Assembly: GCF_046254905.1 (NCBI RefSeq)
Contig: NZ_CP158016.1
Span: 3,038,001 to 3,102,000 of the forward strand
From: Pseudaeromonas aegiceratis
GTDB lineage: Bacteria; Pseudomonadota; Gammaproteobacteria; Enterobacterales; Aeromonadaceae
Direction: 5' to 3'
DNA length: 64,000 bases
Shown here in pieces: positions 23,773-33,849 of the stretch. Both the position numbers and the translations under genes were made by a program. Positions within the stretch are counted from its first letter, which is position 1, and each line of letters starts with the position of its first letter. The notes beneath the pieces were generated by a model. It was not told where the DNA came from. It saw only the letters and a list, made by a program, of their open reading frames with translations, and ran no database searches.

Positions 23773-25700
23773 ACCGCCATCCCGCCCTGCCCTGGCTCGC
23801 CGCCGCCTACCTGCTGGGCCTGCTGCCCCTGCTGGATCGCCTGAGCCCCTGGTTGCTGCTGCCCGCCGGCGCCGCCATTCTGGCCCGCCTGTTGATGGCC
23901 CTGGATCGCTTAAAGCCCCTGCCCAGACCCTGGCCTGGGCTGCTGGCTCTGGTCTCGGCCCTGCCCTTGGCGCTGCAGGCCCGCAGTCAGGGCTTGCTGG
24001 GCGCCCTGTTGGGCCTGCTGGTGCTGGGCTGCGCCTTCAAGTTCCTGGAGTTTCGCCAGCGGCGGGATCTGGGCTTTCACACCCTGGCACTCTTCTTCAT
24101 GGGCGGCCTCACCCTGCTCTATCACACGGGCCCGCTGATGGGCGGCTACCTGCTGCTGTTGTGCCTGCTGGGGCTGGGCGCCCTGCTCAGCCTCTACCGG
24201 CCGGCGCCCTGGCGTCCCCAGGGACGCTTCGCCCTGCTACTGTTGCTGCAGAGCCTGCCCCTGATGCTGCTGCTGTTTGTGCTGCTGCCCCGCCTGGGCC
24301 CCCTGTGGAAGATGCCGGATCCCCGGGTCGCCAGCACTGGGCTGTCGGAGACGGTGGCACCGGGGGCCTTCAGCCAGCTGGTGCGAGACAGCCGCCTGGT
24401 GCTGCGGGCCCGCTTCGACGGGCCGCCACCGGCCCAGCGCTACTGGCGGGTCTGGGTGCATGAGATCTTTGACGGCCAGGCCTGGCACCGCCGCCCCGAA
24501 CACGCCCGCTGGCAGACCCAGCTGGCCGGGTTGCCGGATACACCAAGGCCGCTGGCCGAGGGACCGGGCTACGATCTCTTGCTGGAGCCCGGCATCAACC
24601 AGCAGCTGCCGGTGCTCTGGCCCGCCACCAGCCAGGCCCAGGATCTGCGCCTGAGCCCCTGGGGGGGCTGGGCCCTGCAGCAGCCGGTGAACCAGCCTCG
24701 CCAGGTCCGTTTTTCTACCGCCAGTCTGCCACCGCCATCATTGAACGATGGCGATCGCCGCCTCAACCTGGCCCTGCCCACCGGCAATCCCCGCAGCCGC
24801 GCCCTGGTCGCCTCCTGGCGCCGGCAGAGCGGCGATGACGCCAGCCTGGTGCGCCTGGCCATGGCCTATTTTCGCAAAGCGCCCTTCGCCTATACCCTGA
24901 GCCCGCCGCCCCTGAGCGGCGATCAGGTGGATGCCTTCCTGTTCGACAGCCGGCGGGGTTTCTGCGCCCATTACGCCAGTACGCTGGCCTTCTTGCTGCG
25001 GGCCGCCGGCATACCGGCGCGGCTGGTGACCGGCTATCTGGGGGGGGAATACCAGCCTGAGGCCGGGTACCTCAGCCTGTATCAGTTCGATGCCCACGCC
25101 TGGGTGGAGGCCTGGTGGGCGGGTAGCTGGCATCGGCTCGATCCCACCGCCATGGTGGCGCCGGAGCGGGTGGAACAGGGGCTGGACCAGCTGGTGGGGG
25201 CGGACGAGTTCCTCGCCGCCGATCCCTTCAGCCTGCAGCGCTACCGCCAGGTGCCGCTGCTCAACGAGCTGCGGCTGTGGCTGGCCGAGCTGGATTACCG
25301 CTGGACCCTCTGGGTGGTGAACTACGATGGGAGCCGGCAGCACCGCCTGCTGGGCTGGCTGGGCAGCGAATCCCTCTGGGCGCGGGCTGCCTGGCTGCTG
25401 GGCGGTGGTGTGCTGTTGGCGGGGTTGGTGAGTCTGGGGCTCTGGTGGGGACGCCGCCCCGCCCCCGAGGCCGAAGCGGTGCGGCTGTACCGGCGCGCCT
25501 GCCGCAAGTTGACCCGGCGTGGCGTGGGGCCGGCCCCCGGTGAGACCCCGCGGGCCTATGCCCAGCGCCTGACCCAGATCCCCCGGCCCGAGGCCGAGGT
25601 CATGACAGAAATCGCCGAGCTGCTGGGCCAGTTGCGTTACGCCAAGACGACGAAGCCGGGCACCCTGGCCCGGCTTCGCCTGCTGGTGCGGCGACGCTAG
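23769..25700 (+). CDS. TgpA-like membrane transglutaminase-domain protein
   Basis: The 643-residue protein has about six N-terminal membrane helices (about 8-175) and a periplasmic transglutaminase-like domain. The expected triad is visible: Cys in 'RRGFCAHYAS' (about 399), His in 'FDAHAWVEAWW' (about 443) and Asp in 'RLDPTA' (about 458). A last helix (about 540-560) and a cytoplasmic DUF4129-type tail follow. The Pseudomonas TgpA homologue is essential for growth, but its substrate is unknown. Its stop shares CTAG with the converging tldD stop. Confidence 0.93.
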   Translation: MNRHPALPWLAAAYLLGLLPLLDRLSPWLLLPAGAAILARLLMALDRLKPLPRPWPGLLALVSALPLALQARSQGLLGALLGLLVLGCAFKFLEFRQRRDLGFHTLALFFMGGLTLLYHTGPLMGGYLLLLCLLGLGALLSLYRPAPWRPQGRFALLLLLQSLPLMLLLFVLLPRLGPLWKMPDPRVASTGLSETVAPGAFSQLVRDSRLVLRARFDGPPPAQRYWRVWVHEIFDGQAWHRRPEHARWQTQLAGLPDTPRPLAEGPGYDLLLEPGINQQLPVLWPATSQAQDLRLSPWGGWALQQPVNQPRQVRFSTASLPPPSLNDGDRRLNLALPTGNPRSRALVASWRRQSGDDASLVRLAMAYFRKAPFAYTLSPPPLSGDQVDAFLFDSRRGFCAHYASTLAFLLRAAGIPARLVTGYLGGEYQPEAGYLSLYQFDAHAWVEAWWAGSWHRLDPTAMVAPERVEQGLDQLVGADEFLAADPFSLQRYRQVPLLNELRLWLAELDYRWTLWVVNYDGSRQHRLLGWLGSESLWARAAWLLGGGVLLAGLVSLGLWWGRRPAPEAEAVRLYRRACRKLTRRGVGPAPGETPRAYAQRLTQIPRPEAEVMTEIAELLGQLRYAKTTKPGTLARLRLLVRRR

Positions 25701-27142
25701 CGGGTGCCGCCCACCGTCAGGCTGTCGAGCTTCAGGGTCGGTTGACCCACCCCGACCGGCACACTCTGACCATCCTTGCCGCACACCCCCACCCCGGCGT
25801 CCAGCGCCAGATCCCGACCCACCATGGAGACCTGGCCCATGGCCTCGGGACCGTTGCCGATCAGGGTCGCACCCTTGATGGGGGTGGTGATCTTGCCGTT
25901 TTCGATGAGGTAGGCCTCGGAGGCGGAGAAGACGAACTTGCCCGAGGTGATATCCACCTGGCCGCCGCCGAAGTTGGGGGCATAGATGCCCTGCTTGACC
26001 GAGGCGATGATCTCCTCGGGCTCATACTCGCCGGCCAGCATGTAGGTGTTGGTCATGCGCGGCATGGGCAGGTGGGCGTAGGACTCCCGCCGGCCGTTGC
26101 CGGTGGGGGCCATGCCCATCAGGCGGGCGTTGAGCTTGTCCTGTAGATAGCCCTTGAGGATGCCGTTTTCGATCAACACGTTGTACTGCCCCGGGGTGCC
26201 CTCGTCGTCTATGGTGACGGAACCGCGGCGGCCCGCCAGGCTGCCGTCATCCACTATGGTGCAGTGCTTGGAGGCCACCTGCTGGCCCAGCTTGCCGGCG
26301 AAGGCCGACGAGCCCTTGCGGTTGAAGTCCCCCTCCAGGCCGTGGCCCACCGCCTCGTGCAGCAGCACACCGGGCCAGCCGGCCCCCAGCACCACCGGCA
26401 TGGCACCGGCGGGGGCATCCACCGCCTCCAGGTTCACCAGGGCCTGGCGCACCGCCTCCCGCACGTAGCCCAGGGCGCGGATCTCCTCCCCCACGGGGTC
26501 GAAGAAGTAGTCATAACCGAAGCGACCGCCGCCGCCGCTGGAGCCCCGCTCGCGGCGGCCATTGCGCTCCGCCAGCACGGTGCAGTTGAGGCGCACCAGG
26601 GGGCGGATGTCCGCCGCCAGCGTGCCGTCGGTGGCCGCCACCAGCACCTCCTCGTAGACGCCGGAGAGGGAGACGATGACCTGGCTCACCGCCGGATCCA
26701 GGCCACGGGCAAACTTGTCCATCTGCTCCAGCAGGGCAATCTTCTGCTGCTTATCCAGGGTCCCCAGCGGATCCGTGGTGCAATACAGCTGCTTGGGCTG
26801 GCGGGGCTGCCAGATCTGGATCTGCCCCTCGCCGCCGGCGTTGGCGATGCCCCGGGCGGCGATGACGGACTGACTCAGGGCGTGGAGGGAGAGCTCATCG
26901 GAATAGGCGAAGCCGGTCTTCTCGCCGCTGATGGCCCGCACCCCCACCCCTTGATCTATGTTGTAGCTGCCATCCTTGACGATGCCGTCTTCCAGCATCC
27001 AGGACTCGTGATAGCTGCTCTGAAAATAAAGGTCACCAAAATCCACCCTGTGCTGCATCAGCTGACGCAGCAGGCGGGCCAGGATGGCCTCATCCAGTTC
27101 ATGGGGTAACAGCAGACTCTCGGTGACGTTGTTCAGCAGCAT
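25697..27142 (-). CDS. tldD: TldD, zinc metalloprotease subunit
   Basis: The 481-residue protein has the zinc-binding motif 'HEAVGHGLEGD' at about residue 265 and the C-terminal glycine-rich 'GQVDITSGKFVFSASEAYLIENG'. Together with TldE it forms a heterodimeric protease that cleaves unfolded peptides. It overlaps the upstream nitrilase gene by ten bases. Confidence 0.97.
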   Translation of the reverse strand: MLLNNVTESLLLPHELDEAILARLLRQLMQHRVDFGDLYFQSSYHESWMLEDGIVKDGSYNIDQGVGVRAISGEKTGFAYSDELSLHALSQSVIAARGIANAGGEGQIQIWQPRQPKQLYCTTDPLGTLDKQQKIALLEQMDKFARGLDPAVSQVIVSLSGVYEEVLVAATDGTLAADIRPLVRLNCTVLAERNGRRERGSSGGGGRFGYDYFFDPVGEEIRALGYVREAVRQALVNLEAVDAPAGAMPVVLGAGWPGVLLHEAVGHGLEGDFNRKGSSAFAGKLGQQVASKHCTIVDDGSLAGRRGSVTIDDEGTPGQYNVLIENGILKGYLQDKLNARLMGMAPTGNGRRESYAHLPMPRMTNTYMLAGEYEPEEIIASVKQGIYAPNFGGGQVDITSGKFVFSASEAYLIENGKITTPIKGATLIGNGPEAMGQVSMVGRDLALDAGVGVCGKDGQSVPVGVGQPTLKLDSLTVGGTR

Positions 27143-27963
27143 GGCTCATCTCTTTGGCCCGGCAGCAGGCGGGCATGTTGCAGGACCGGCATCCGGCGGC
27201 GGATATCGGTCAAATGGTCCAACGGCAGGTCGGCCACGACCAGCCCCACTCCCTCGGCCTGGCAGGCCAGCAGCTGGCCCCAGCCATCCAGGATCAGGCT
27301 GTGCCCCCAGGTGTGGCGATCACCCCCGTGATGGCCCCACTGATTGGCGGCCAGCACCAGGCACTGATTCTCGATAGCCCGGGCCTGCAGCAACGGCAGC
27401 CAGTGGGCCTGGCCCGTCACCTGGGTGAAGGCGGCAGGCACCAGCAGGATATCGGCCCCCGCCTGACGCAGGCGGCGATACAGCTCGGGGAAGCGCACAT
27501 CGTAACAGATGGAGAGCCCCAGGCCACCGAAGGGGGACGGCACCACCACGGGCTCACTGCCGGCGCTGAAGCTGTCAGACTCCCGATAGCGGCCGTGGCC
27601 GTCCGGCACATCCACGTCGAACAGGTGGATCTTGTGGTAGTGGCCGCGCCGCACGCCCTGATCGTCATACACCAGGCTGCTGGTGTAGGGCCGCGGGCAG
27701 TCGCTTTGGATGGGCATGGCGCCCATCACCAGCCAGATGCCGAACTCCCGGGCCCACTGGGCCAGCTGGGCCTGGATCGGCCCCGCCCCCAAAGGTTCGG
27801 CCAGGGCCGCATAATCGGCGGGGCGCCCCAGGCAGGCGGCGTTTTCCGGCAGCAGCACCAGGCAGGGCCGCTGGGGGGGCAGGGCCGCCAGCTGGGCGGC
27901 AATCGCCGCCCGGTTGGTGGGCCAGTCTGCCCCGGATGTGAGTTGGATGGCAACCAGTTTCAT
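27133..27963 (-). CDS. Carbon-nitrogen hydrolase (Nit/YbeM-like)
   Basis: The 276-residue nitrilase-superfamily enzyme has the Glu-Lys-Cys triad: Glu40 in 'LLPEN', Lys near 110 in 'YHKIHLFD', and Cys near 152 in 'SICYDVRFPELYR'. The nearest family by motif is Nit2/YbeM-type omega-amidase or deaminated-glutathione amidase, a metabolite-repair role. GGAGGGAG precedes the ATG inside the end of yhdP. A nitrilase next to yhdP and tldD is common in marine gammaproteobacteria. Confidence 0.9.
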   Translation of the reverse strand: MKLVAIQLTSGADWPTNRAAIAAQLAALPPQRPCLVLLPENAACLGRPADYAALAEPLGAGPIQAQLAQWAREFGIWLVMGAMPIQSDCPRPYTSSLVYDDQGVRRGHYHKIHLFDVDVPDGHGRYRESDSFSAGSEPVVVPSPFGGLGLSICYDVRFPELYRRLRQAGADILLVPAAFTQVTGQAHWLPLLQARAIENQCLVLAANQWGHHGGDRHTWGHSLILDGWGQLLACQAEGVGLVVADLPLDHLTDIRRRMPVLQHARLLPGQRDEPCC

Positions 27964-27965
27964 GT

Positions 27966-30900
27966 TCAGCGACTCCCTCCGGTACGCACCGGGCCTATGG
28001 TCTTCTGCTGGCGCTCCAGCTCCTTCACCACGGGATCCCGCCAGGGACCGCTCACCTGATATTTCACCTGGGTGATGGCATCGATCACCGGCTCCAGCAG
28101 GGTGGAGAGGGCCAGCACGTAGACACCGGCGATGGGAGTGGCGGTCACCGCCGCCGCCGCCGCCAGGCCGCCGCTGAGCTGAGGCGCAAACTGGATCTGA
28201 TAATCCAGGGTTTCGGCCACCAGATCCACCTTGCCTTGGCCGGTCAGCTCACCGGCACTGCTCTTGAGCCGCAGATCCTGGCTGCGCAGCACCCCCTGAT
28301 GGATCTCCGCCGAGGTGCGAATGCTGTCGAAGGCGAAGCCCTGCTGGAAGATGTCACGAAAATCCAGGTTGATGCGCTTGATCAGGGCGGAGAAGGAAAG
28401 CACCGACAGCAGCCGCGCCCCCGTACTCTCCACCTGGCGGATCACGCCGGCCCCGGTCTTCAGGCTGAGTTTACCGTCCAGATGGGGCAGATCCAGGGCG
28501 TACAGGGGACCGGGCCAGCGCAGGGACAGGCTGCCGGTGGCCGGAGCCCCCTCCAGGCCACTGGCGATCCCCAGGCTCTTATCCAGGGCCGCCAGGCTGT
28601 CGGTTTTGAGATCCGCCGCCAACGTCACCTCGGCATGCTGGCCATCGGCCCACCAGTGGCCCTGACCGGTAAACCGGCTGCCGGGCTCCGGCTGCCAATT
28701 CAGATCCTTGAGATCCACCCCCTTGTCGCTGGGTTTGACCTCGCCGGAGAAGTGGCCCAGGGCCAGATCGCCATAGTGGCAGTCCAGGCAACGCAAGCGC
28801 ACCCAGGGCAGCTGGCGGATCCAGGCCTGCTGTTGAGCCGGCGCCGGTGTGGGCTCGGGCTCTAGATCCGCCTGTTCACCCTCCGGCCAGCGCAGCTGGG
28901 TCAGCTCCAGCTCCCAGGGCTCGGAGGCCTGGTGGGGACGACGCAGCTGACCGGTCAGCTCATCGCTGCTCACCTGCCACAGCATATCCGGCCCGCTGTG
29001 CTGCAGCTTGATCCCCACGTCGTGGAAATAGTGTTGCCCCACCAGCAGGCTGTCGGTGCGCAAGCGCACCAGGCGCGGCGACGGCAGGCCGCGCTGATCC
29101 GGCAGGCTGCCGGACAGGCCGGAGAGCAGGCCGGCCCAGGGGGCCAGCTCCAGCTCGGGCCAGGCCAGGGTCACCTCCAACGGTGCCGCCCCCTCCTTGG
29201 CCAGGGCGCGGCCCGCCTCGTTGGAGAGGGCCAGGCGCTGCAGGCTGGCCTTGTCATCCCACTTGGCCGCCAGCTGCAGATCTTCGTTCAGGTTGGCCAG
29301 CAACTGGCTGCCCTCCTGATTGCCCCGGGCCGCCAAACGCAACGGCCAGGTGGACTCCGCCGCCTTCTGGTAGGGTGCCGGCAGCGCCAGGCTCAGCCCC
29401 TGCAGATCGCTGTTCAGGCTGGCCTTGTAGTCAAAGTCGCCGCCGTGCAGGGTCAGATCCAGCTGGCCGGCCCACTGGGCCTCGCCGCTCAGCCGTTGCC
29501 GCAGGGTGTCGGTCAGCGGCAGCTGCTGACCCGCCCAGCGGCCCTGGGCTGACAAGGTGACGCCGTAGCCGTCCCGGCCATCGGGTCCCAGGGGCTGCCC
29601 CTGGTAGCTGAGGCGCAGGGGTTGGCCCCACAGCTTGGCCTGCAGATCGGTGAAGCGGGTATGGCTGTCGTTGAACAGCAGGGTGCCGGTGGCCCCCTCC
29701 AGGGTCAGCCCGCCGTACTGCACCCGATTGTTGTTGAAGGCCACCTGACCGCTCACCAGGGGGGTGGCGTGGGCCAAGGGGATGGCCAGCTGCAGGGCGG
29801 CCTGGACATCGCCGTCCACCTGCACCTGGCTCAGGGCCGCGCCGACGCTGCCGGCCAGGGGGGAGCGCTTGAGGTAATCCCGCACCCCACTGCCCGGCCC
29901 CGCCAGATCGGCGTTGATGAAGAAGGAGTGCCCCGGCCACAGATGGGGGAACCAGGCATCCAGCCGGCTCACCGCCACCTGGCCCAGGCGGGCCTGCTGG
30001 CCGGCCAGCCGCAGGCTGTCATCCTGGAACAAGAGATCCAGCTGCAGATCACGGATGGGCTGCCAGCCAGGCTGGAAGGCGAAGGTGGCCTGTTGCAAGG
30101 GCACCGCCACCTGGAAGATGCCGCTGCCATCGTGGAAGGGAAAGTGTGCTGGCGCCCCGTCCCACAGCAGGCGCGCCCCCTGCACCCGGCCGCCCTGGAT
30201 GGCCGCCTTGAGGTAGGCCACCAGCTCATGACCCATGGCCGGCACCGGATAGTAACGCCAGGCCTGGCCGGCATCCGCCAGATCCAGCCCCAGATCCAGG
30301 TGCAGCACGGGGGACTGACCCGGCAGCAGATCCAGTGCCCCCTGGCCGTTGGCGGTCAAGGCGCCGCTGCCAAGATCCAGATCGGCGAACGCCAGCCGCC
30401 AGCCATCGCCCAAGCGGTGCAGCTCGCCATCCAGTTGCAATTGGGTCAGGGGCAAGGGCGCCAGGAAGTTATCGCCCACCGGCAGGGTCTGGGCCGGGGC
30501 GCTCACCTTAAAGCGCGCCTGCTCATCGTTGGCGGCGAAGGCCAGTTCCACCCCCTGGGCCCCCGGCATGGCGGCCCACTGTTGCCACTGCAGTTGGCTC
30601 ACCCGGCCACTGAACCACCAGGGCTGACCAGGCTGCTGAGCCAGGGTCAGGTCCGTCAGCCGGCCGTTGGGGGCCAGGCCGGCCAGGGCGCGACCCGGAC
30701 CGCTGTCCGCCGGCAACCACTGCCCCAGCAGGGGACGCAGGGCCCCCAGCTCGATATCGTCCAGCCGCCCCTGCAACCGGCCATCCACCTGGTCCAACTG
30801 GGCCTGCCAGGGATGCCAGCCCGCCGCATGGTGAACTTGCACGTCCCGAGTGGCCAGCTGCCAGCCGTCGGCCAGCCGCAGCCACTGCAGTTGGCCGCCC

Positions 30901-31769
30901 CGCACCGCCAGCTGTTGCGGTTGCCCCTGTTGCTGCCAGGCCAGGTGGTTTTCTCCCAGCTTAACCAGCAGCGACTGCCACTGACCCGGTTGCCGGGTCA
31001 GCCAGAGGGACAGGTCCAGCTGTGCCTGCACCTCGGCCGGCGGGTTGAGTAACAGGCGCGACAGCAGACCCGCGTCCTGCAGCCGGGAGCTGAGATAGAG
31101 TTGTCCGGCGAGCCGGTCGGGATGGGCGGCAGGGCCACTGAAGTCGGCCTGCAGGGTCAGGCGGTTATGGGTGCCCCCCTCCTGCAGCAACAGCTCACCG
31201 GCACCCCAATGGCGGTCGCCCTGATTGCGCCAGTGCAGCTGGGGTATGGTGAAGCGCGCCAGGGGCGCCAGCCGCCCCTGCAGTTGCAACTGCCCCTGGC
31301 GCAGGGAGAAGGCGGCAAAGCCCCCCAGCAGACGCTGCAGCAGCGGGGTGAGATCCGGGCCGGAGGCCCCATCGGCGGTCAACGGCAGCACCGGCAGCCC
31401 CTGGCCGCTGGCCAGGGTCAGCCGCGGCCGTACCAGCTCCAACTCTTCCAGCACCCATTGCCGCTGCAGCAGGCTCTGCCACAGATCCAGGTGCAGGTAG
31501 GCAGAGTCCAGGGTGAGTTGCCAGCGGGCCTCAGGCTGCCCCAGCTGCAGATCCTCCAGGGCCAGGGTGGGGCCATAGCGAGTCCAGGCCAGGGTCAGGC
31601 CCCCCAGTCGGGTGGGCTGACCGCTGGCCTGCTGGATCCAGGTTTGCAGCAGATCGCGCTGGTTATGCAGATAGGGCAAGCCGAAACGGGCCCAGCTGAT
31701 GAGCAGGGCCAGCACCAGGCAGCCGATCCCCAACATGCACCACAGATGGGAAACGAGGCGGCGCAGCAC
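27966..31769 (-). CDS. yhdP: YhdP, AsmA-like phospholipid transport protein
   Basis: The 1267-residue protein matches YhdP in length and layout. One N-terminal membrane helix (about 12-32) is followed by a very long beta-rich periplasmic region (DUF3971) and an AsmA-like C-terminal part ('LKSSAGELTGQGKVDLVAETLDYQIQFAP' region). YhdP, TamB and YdbH form redundant bridge-like lipid conduits to the outer membrane in E. coli. It starts one base before the rng stop and belongs to the mre-maf-rng operon. Confidence 0.95.
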   Translation of the reverse strand: MLRRLVSHLWCMLGIGCLVLALLISWARFGLPYLHNQRDLLQTWIQQASGQPTRLGGLTLAWTRYGPTLALEDLQLGQPEARWQLTLDSAYLHLDLWQSLLQRQWVLEELELVRPRLTLASGQGLPVLPLTADGASGPDLTPLLQRLLGGFAAFSLRQGQLQLQGRLAPLARFTIPQLHWRNQGDRHWGAGELLLQEGGTHNRLTLQADFSGPAAHPDRLAGQLYLSSRLQDAGLLSRLLLNPPAEVQAQLDLSLWLTRQPGQWQSLLVKLGENHLAWQQQGQPQQLAVRGGQLQWLRLADGWQLATRDVQVHHAAGWHPWQAQLDQVDGRLQGRLDDIELGALRPLLGQWLPADSGPGRALAGLAPNGRLTDLTLAQQPGQPWWFSGRVSQLQWQQWAAMPGAQGVELAFAANDEQARFKVSAPAQTLPVGDNFLAPLPLTQLQLDGELHRLGDGWRLAFADLDLGSGALTANGQGALDLLPGQSPVLHLDLGLDLADAGQAWRYYPVPAMGHELVAYLKAAIQGGRVQGARLLWDGAPAHFPFHDGSGIFQVAVPLQQATFAFQPGWQPIRDLQLDLLFQDDSLRLAGQQARLGQVAVSRLDAWFPHLWPGHSFFINADLAGPGSGVRDYLKRSPLAGSVGAALSQVQVDGDVQAALQLAIPLAHATPLVSGQVAFNNNRVQYGGLTLEGATGTLLFNDSHTRFTDLQAKLWGQPLRLSYQGQPLGPDGRDGYGVTLSAQGRWAGQQLPLTDTLRQRLSGEAQWAGQLDLTLHGGDFDYKASLNSDLQGLSLALPAPYQKAAESTWPLRLAARGNQEGSQLLANLNEDLQLAAKWDDKASLQRLALSNEAGRALAKEGAAPLEVTLAWPELELAPWAGLLSGLSGSLPDQRGLPSPRLVRLRTDSLLVGQHYFHDVGIKLQHSGPDMLWQVSSDELTGQLRRPHQASEPWELELTQLRWPEGEQADLEPEPTPAPAQQQAWIRQLPWVRLRCLDCHYGDLALGHFSGEVKPSDKGVDLKDLNWQPEPGSRFTGQGHWWADGQHAEVTLAADLKTDSLAALDKSLGIASGLEGAPATGSLSLRWPGPLYALDLPHLDGKLSLKTGAGVIRQVESTGARLLSVLSFSALIKRINLDFRDIFQQGFAFDSIRTSAEIHQGVLRSQDLRLKSSAGELTGQGKVDLVAETLDYQIQFAPQLSGGLAAAAAVTATPIAGVYVLALSTLLEPVIDAITQVKYQVSGPWRDPVVKELERQQKTIGPVRTGGSR

Positions 31770-33239
31770 TTACATCATCACCACATCGAACTGTTCCTGG
31801 CTGTAGAGGGGTTCGGCTTGCACCTTGACCTCCTTGCCAATGAACACTTCCAGTTCGGCCAGGCTGTGGGACTCCTCCACGTGCAGGGCTTCGGCCACCG
31901 CCAAGGAGGCGTAGACCACGAAGCGGTCGGCATCGTAGGCGCGGTTGACCCGCAGCACCTCCCGCAGTATCTCGAAACAGACCGACTCCACCGTCTTGAC
32001 CCGGCCGCGCCCCTTGCATTCGGGACACTCGGCGCACAGCACGTGCTCCAGGCTCTCCCGGGTGCGCTTGCGGGTCATCTCCACCAGGCCCAGCTGGGAG
32101 AAGCCGTTGACGCTGGTCTTGGCTCTGTCCTTGGCCAGGGCCTGCTCCAGGCTCTGTAGCACCCGGCGGCGATGGTCCTCGGACTGCATGTCGATGAAGT
32201 CGATGATGATGATGCCCCCCAGGTTACGCAGTCGCAGCTGGCGGGCGATGGCGGCGGTGGCCTCCAGATTGGTGTTGAAGATGGTCTCTTCCAGGTTGCG
32301 ATGGCCGACGAAGGCGCCGGTGTTGATGTCCACCGTGGTCATGGCCTCGGTCTGGTCGAGGATCAGGTAGCCGCCGGACTTGAGCTCCACCTTGCGCTCC
32401 AGGGCGCGCTGGATTTCGTTCTCCACGTCGTACATGTCGAAGATGGGCGACTCGCCGGAGTAGTAGTCCAGCTTGGGATTGAGCTCGGGGACAAACTCCT
32501 CGGTGAACTGCTTGAGCTGCTCGAAGGTCAGGCGGGAGTCCACCCGGATCCGGTCCAGCTCGGTGCCGACAAAGTCCCGCAGGATGCGAAACGCCAGGCT
32601 CAGATCCTCGTACAGCACGCTACAGGGCTTGTACTTGCCGCGGCGCTCCAGCACCTTGCGCCACAACCGCTTCAAGAAGACGGTGTCCTGCTCCAGCTCC
32701 CGCTCCCCCACCCCTTCGGCGGCGGTGCGGATGATGAAGCCCCCCAGCTCGTCCACGTGCTGGGAGACGATGTTCTTCAGCCGCTCCCGCTCCTCCTCGG
32801 ACTCGATGCGCTGGGAGACCCCCACGTGGGCGCTGCCGGGCATGAACACCAGGTAGCGGGAGGGCAAGGTGATGTCGGTGGTGAGGCGGGCGCCCTTGGT
32901 GCTGATGGGATCTTTCACCACCTGCACCATGATGTCCTGGCCCTGGCGCACCAGCTCGGCGATGTTGCGGGCCTGGAAGTGATGCTTCTCCTGCACGTCC
33001 ACACACTCGGTGTGGGGCACTATGTCCGAGGCGTGCAGGAAGGCGGCCTTGTCCATGCCGATGTCCACGAAGGCGGCCTGCATGCCCGGCAACACCCGGC
33101 TGATCTTGCCCTTGTAGATGTTGCCGACGATCCCGCGCTTGGCCTGGCGCTCTATGTGCACCTCCTGCAGCATGCCGTGATCCACCAGGGCGACCCGGGT
33201 TTCGGAGGGGGTGACGTTGACCAGCAATTCTGTGGACAT
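31770..33239 (-). CDS. rng: Ribonuclease G
   Basis: The 489-residue endoribonuclease has an N-terminal S1-like domain ('NIYKGKISRVLPGMQAAFVDIG'). The catalytic site 'GGIIIIDFIDM' and the downstream 'AKDRAK' supply the metal-binding aspartates. The zinc-link 'CPECKGRG' joins the dimer. RNase G matures the 16S rRNA 5' end. The C-terminal scaffold of RNase E is absent, as expected. Confidence 0.98.
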   Translation of the reverse strand: MSTELLVNVTPSETRVALVDHGMLQEVHIERQAKRGIVGNIYKGKISRVLPGMQAAFVDIGMDKAAFLHASDIVPHTECVDVQEKHHFQARNIAELVRQGQDIMVQVVKDPISTKGARLTTDITLPSRYLVFMPGSAHVGVSQRIESEEERERLKNIVSQHVDELGGFIIRTAAEGVGERELEQDTVFLKRLWRKVLERRGKYKPCSVLYEDLSLAFRILRDFVGTELDRIRVDSRLTFEQLKQFTEEFVPELNPKLDYYSGESPIFDMYDVENEIQRALERKVELKSGGYLILDQTEAMTTVDINTGAFVGHRNLEETIFNTNLEATAAIARQLRLRNLGGIIIIDFIDMQSEDHRRRVLQSLEQALAKDRAKTSVNGFSQLGLVEMTRKRTRESLEHVLCAECPECKGRGRVKTVESVCFEILREVLRVNRAYDADRFVVYASLAVAEALHVEESHSLAELEVFIGKEVKVQAEPLYSQEQFDVVMM

Positions 33240-33257
33240 GGATCCTAATCCTGCTTC

Positions 33258-33845
33258 TTATCCAGCCTGCTGTTGCAGCAGGTCCTGCAACAGTTCATCG
33301 GTTTCCAGCAGGGGCAGCCCCACCACGGCACTGTAACTGCCTTCGATGCGTTTGACGAACTTACCGGCCCGCCCCTGAATACCATAGGCACCTGCCTTGT
33401 CGCAGGGTTCCCCGGTGCTCCAATAATCCTGCATCTCGGCCTCGGATACTGCCCGGAAGGTCACATCCGTACAGACTAGCCGCAGCGCCATGCCCTGGGG
33501 GCTGGCCAGGGCCACTGCAGTCATCACCACATGAGTCCGACCGGAGAGGGCCGTCAGCATGGCAAGGGCGTCCGCCTTGTCCTTGGGCTTCTCCAGCACC
33601 CGCTCCCCCAGCACCACTATGGTGTCGGCCCCCAGCACGGCGCCGTGACCGCCGCAGGCATGCAGACCGGCCGCCGCCTTCTGTTGCGCCAGCCGCTGCA
33701 CATAGTCCACCGGTGCCTCGCCATCTTCCCGCACCTCGGGCACCTGCACGCTGATCACCTGGAAGGTGTAACCCAGCTGGGTTAGCAGCTCGCGACGCCG
33801 GGGAGAGGCGGAGGCCAGATAGAGGGGAACAGCAAGATGTGCCAT
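33258..33845 (-). CDS. maf: Maf-family nucleoside triphosphate pyrophosphatase (YhdE type)
   Basis: The 195-residue protein has the Maf start 'LYLASASPRRRELLTQLG', 'GADTIVVLGERVLEKPKD' and 'GIQGRAGKFVKRIEGSYSAVVGLPL'. YhdE-type Maf proteins hydrolyse dTTP and UTP and guard the nucleotide pool. It lies between mreD and rng, as in E. coli. Confidence 0.97.
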   Translation of the reverse strand: MAHLAVPLYLASASPRRRELLTQLGYTFQVISVQVPEVREDGEAPVDYVQRLAQQKAAAGLHACGGHGAVLGADTIVVLGERVLEKPKDKADALAMLTALSGRTHVVMTAVALASPQGMALRLVCTDVTFRAVSEAEMQDYWSTGEPCDKAGAYGIQGRAGKFVKRIEGSYSAVVGLPLLETDELLQDLLQQQAG

Positions 33846-33849
33846 GGGA

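Noticed and set aside
29622..31052. A 476-codon open frame antisense to yhdP
   Set aside because: The product is Gln/Pro/Gly-rich with no domain, a typical mirror of a GC-rich gene.
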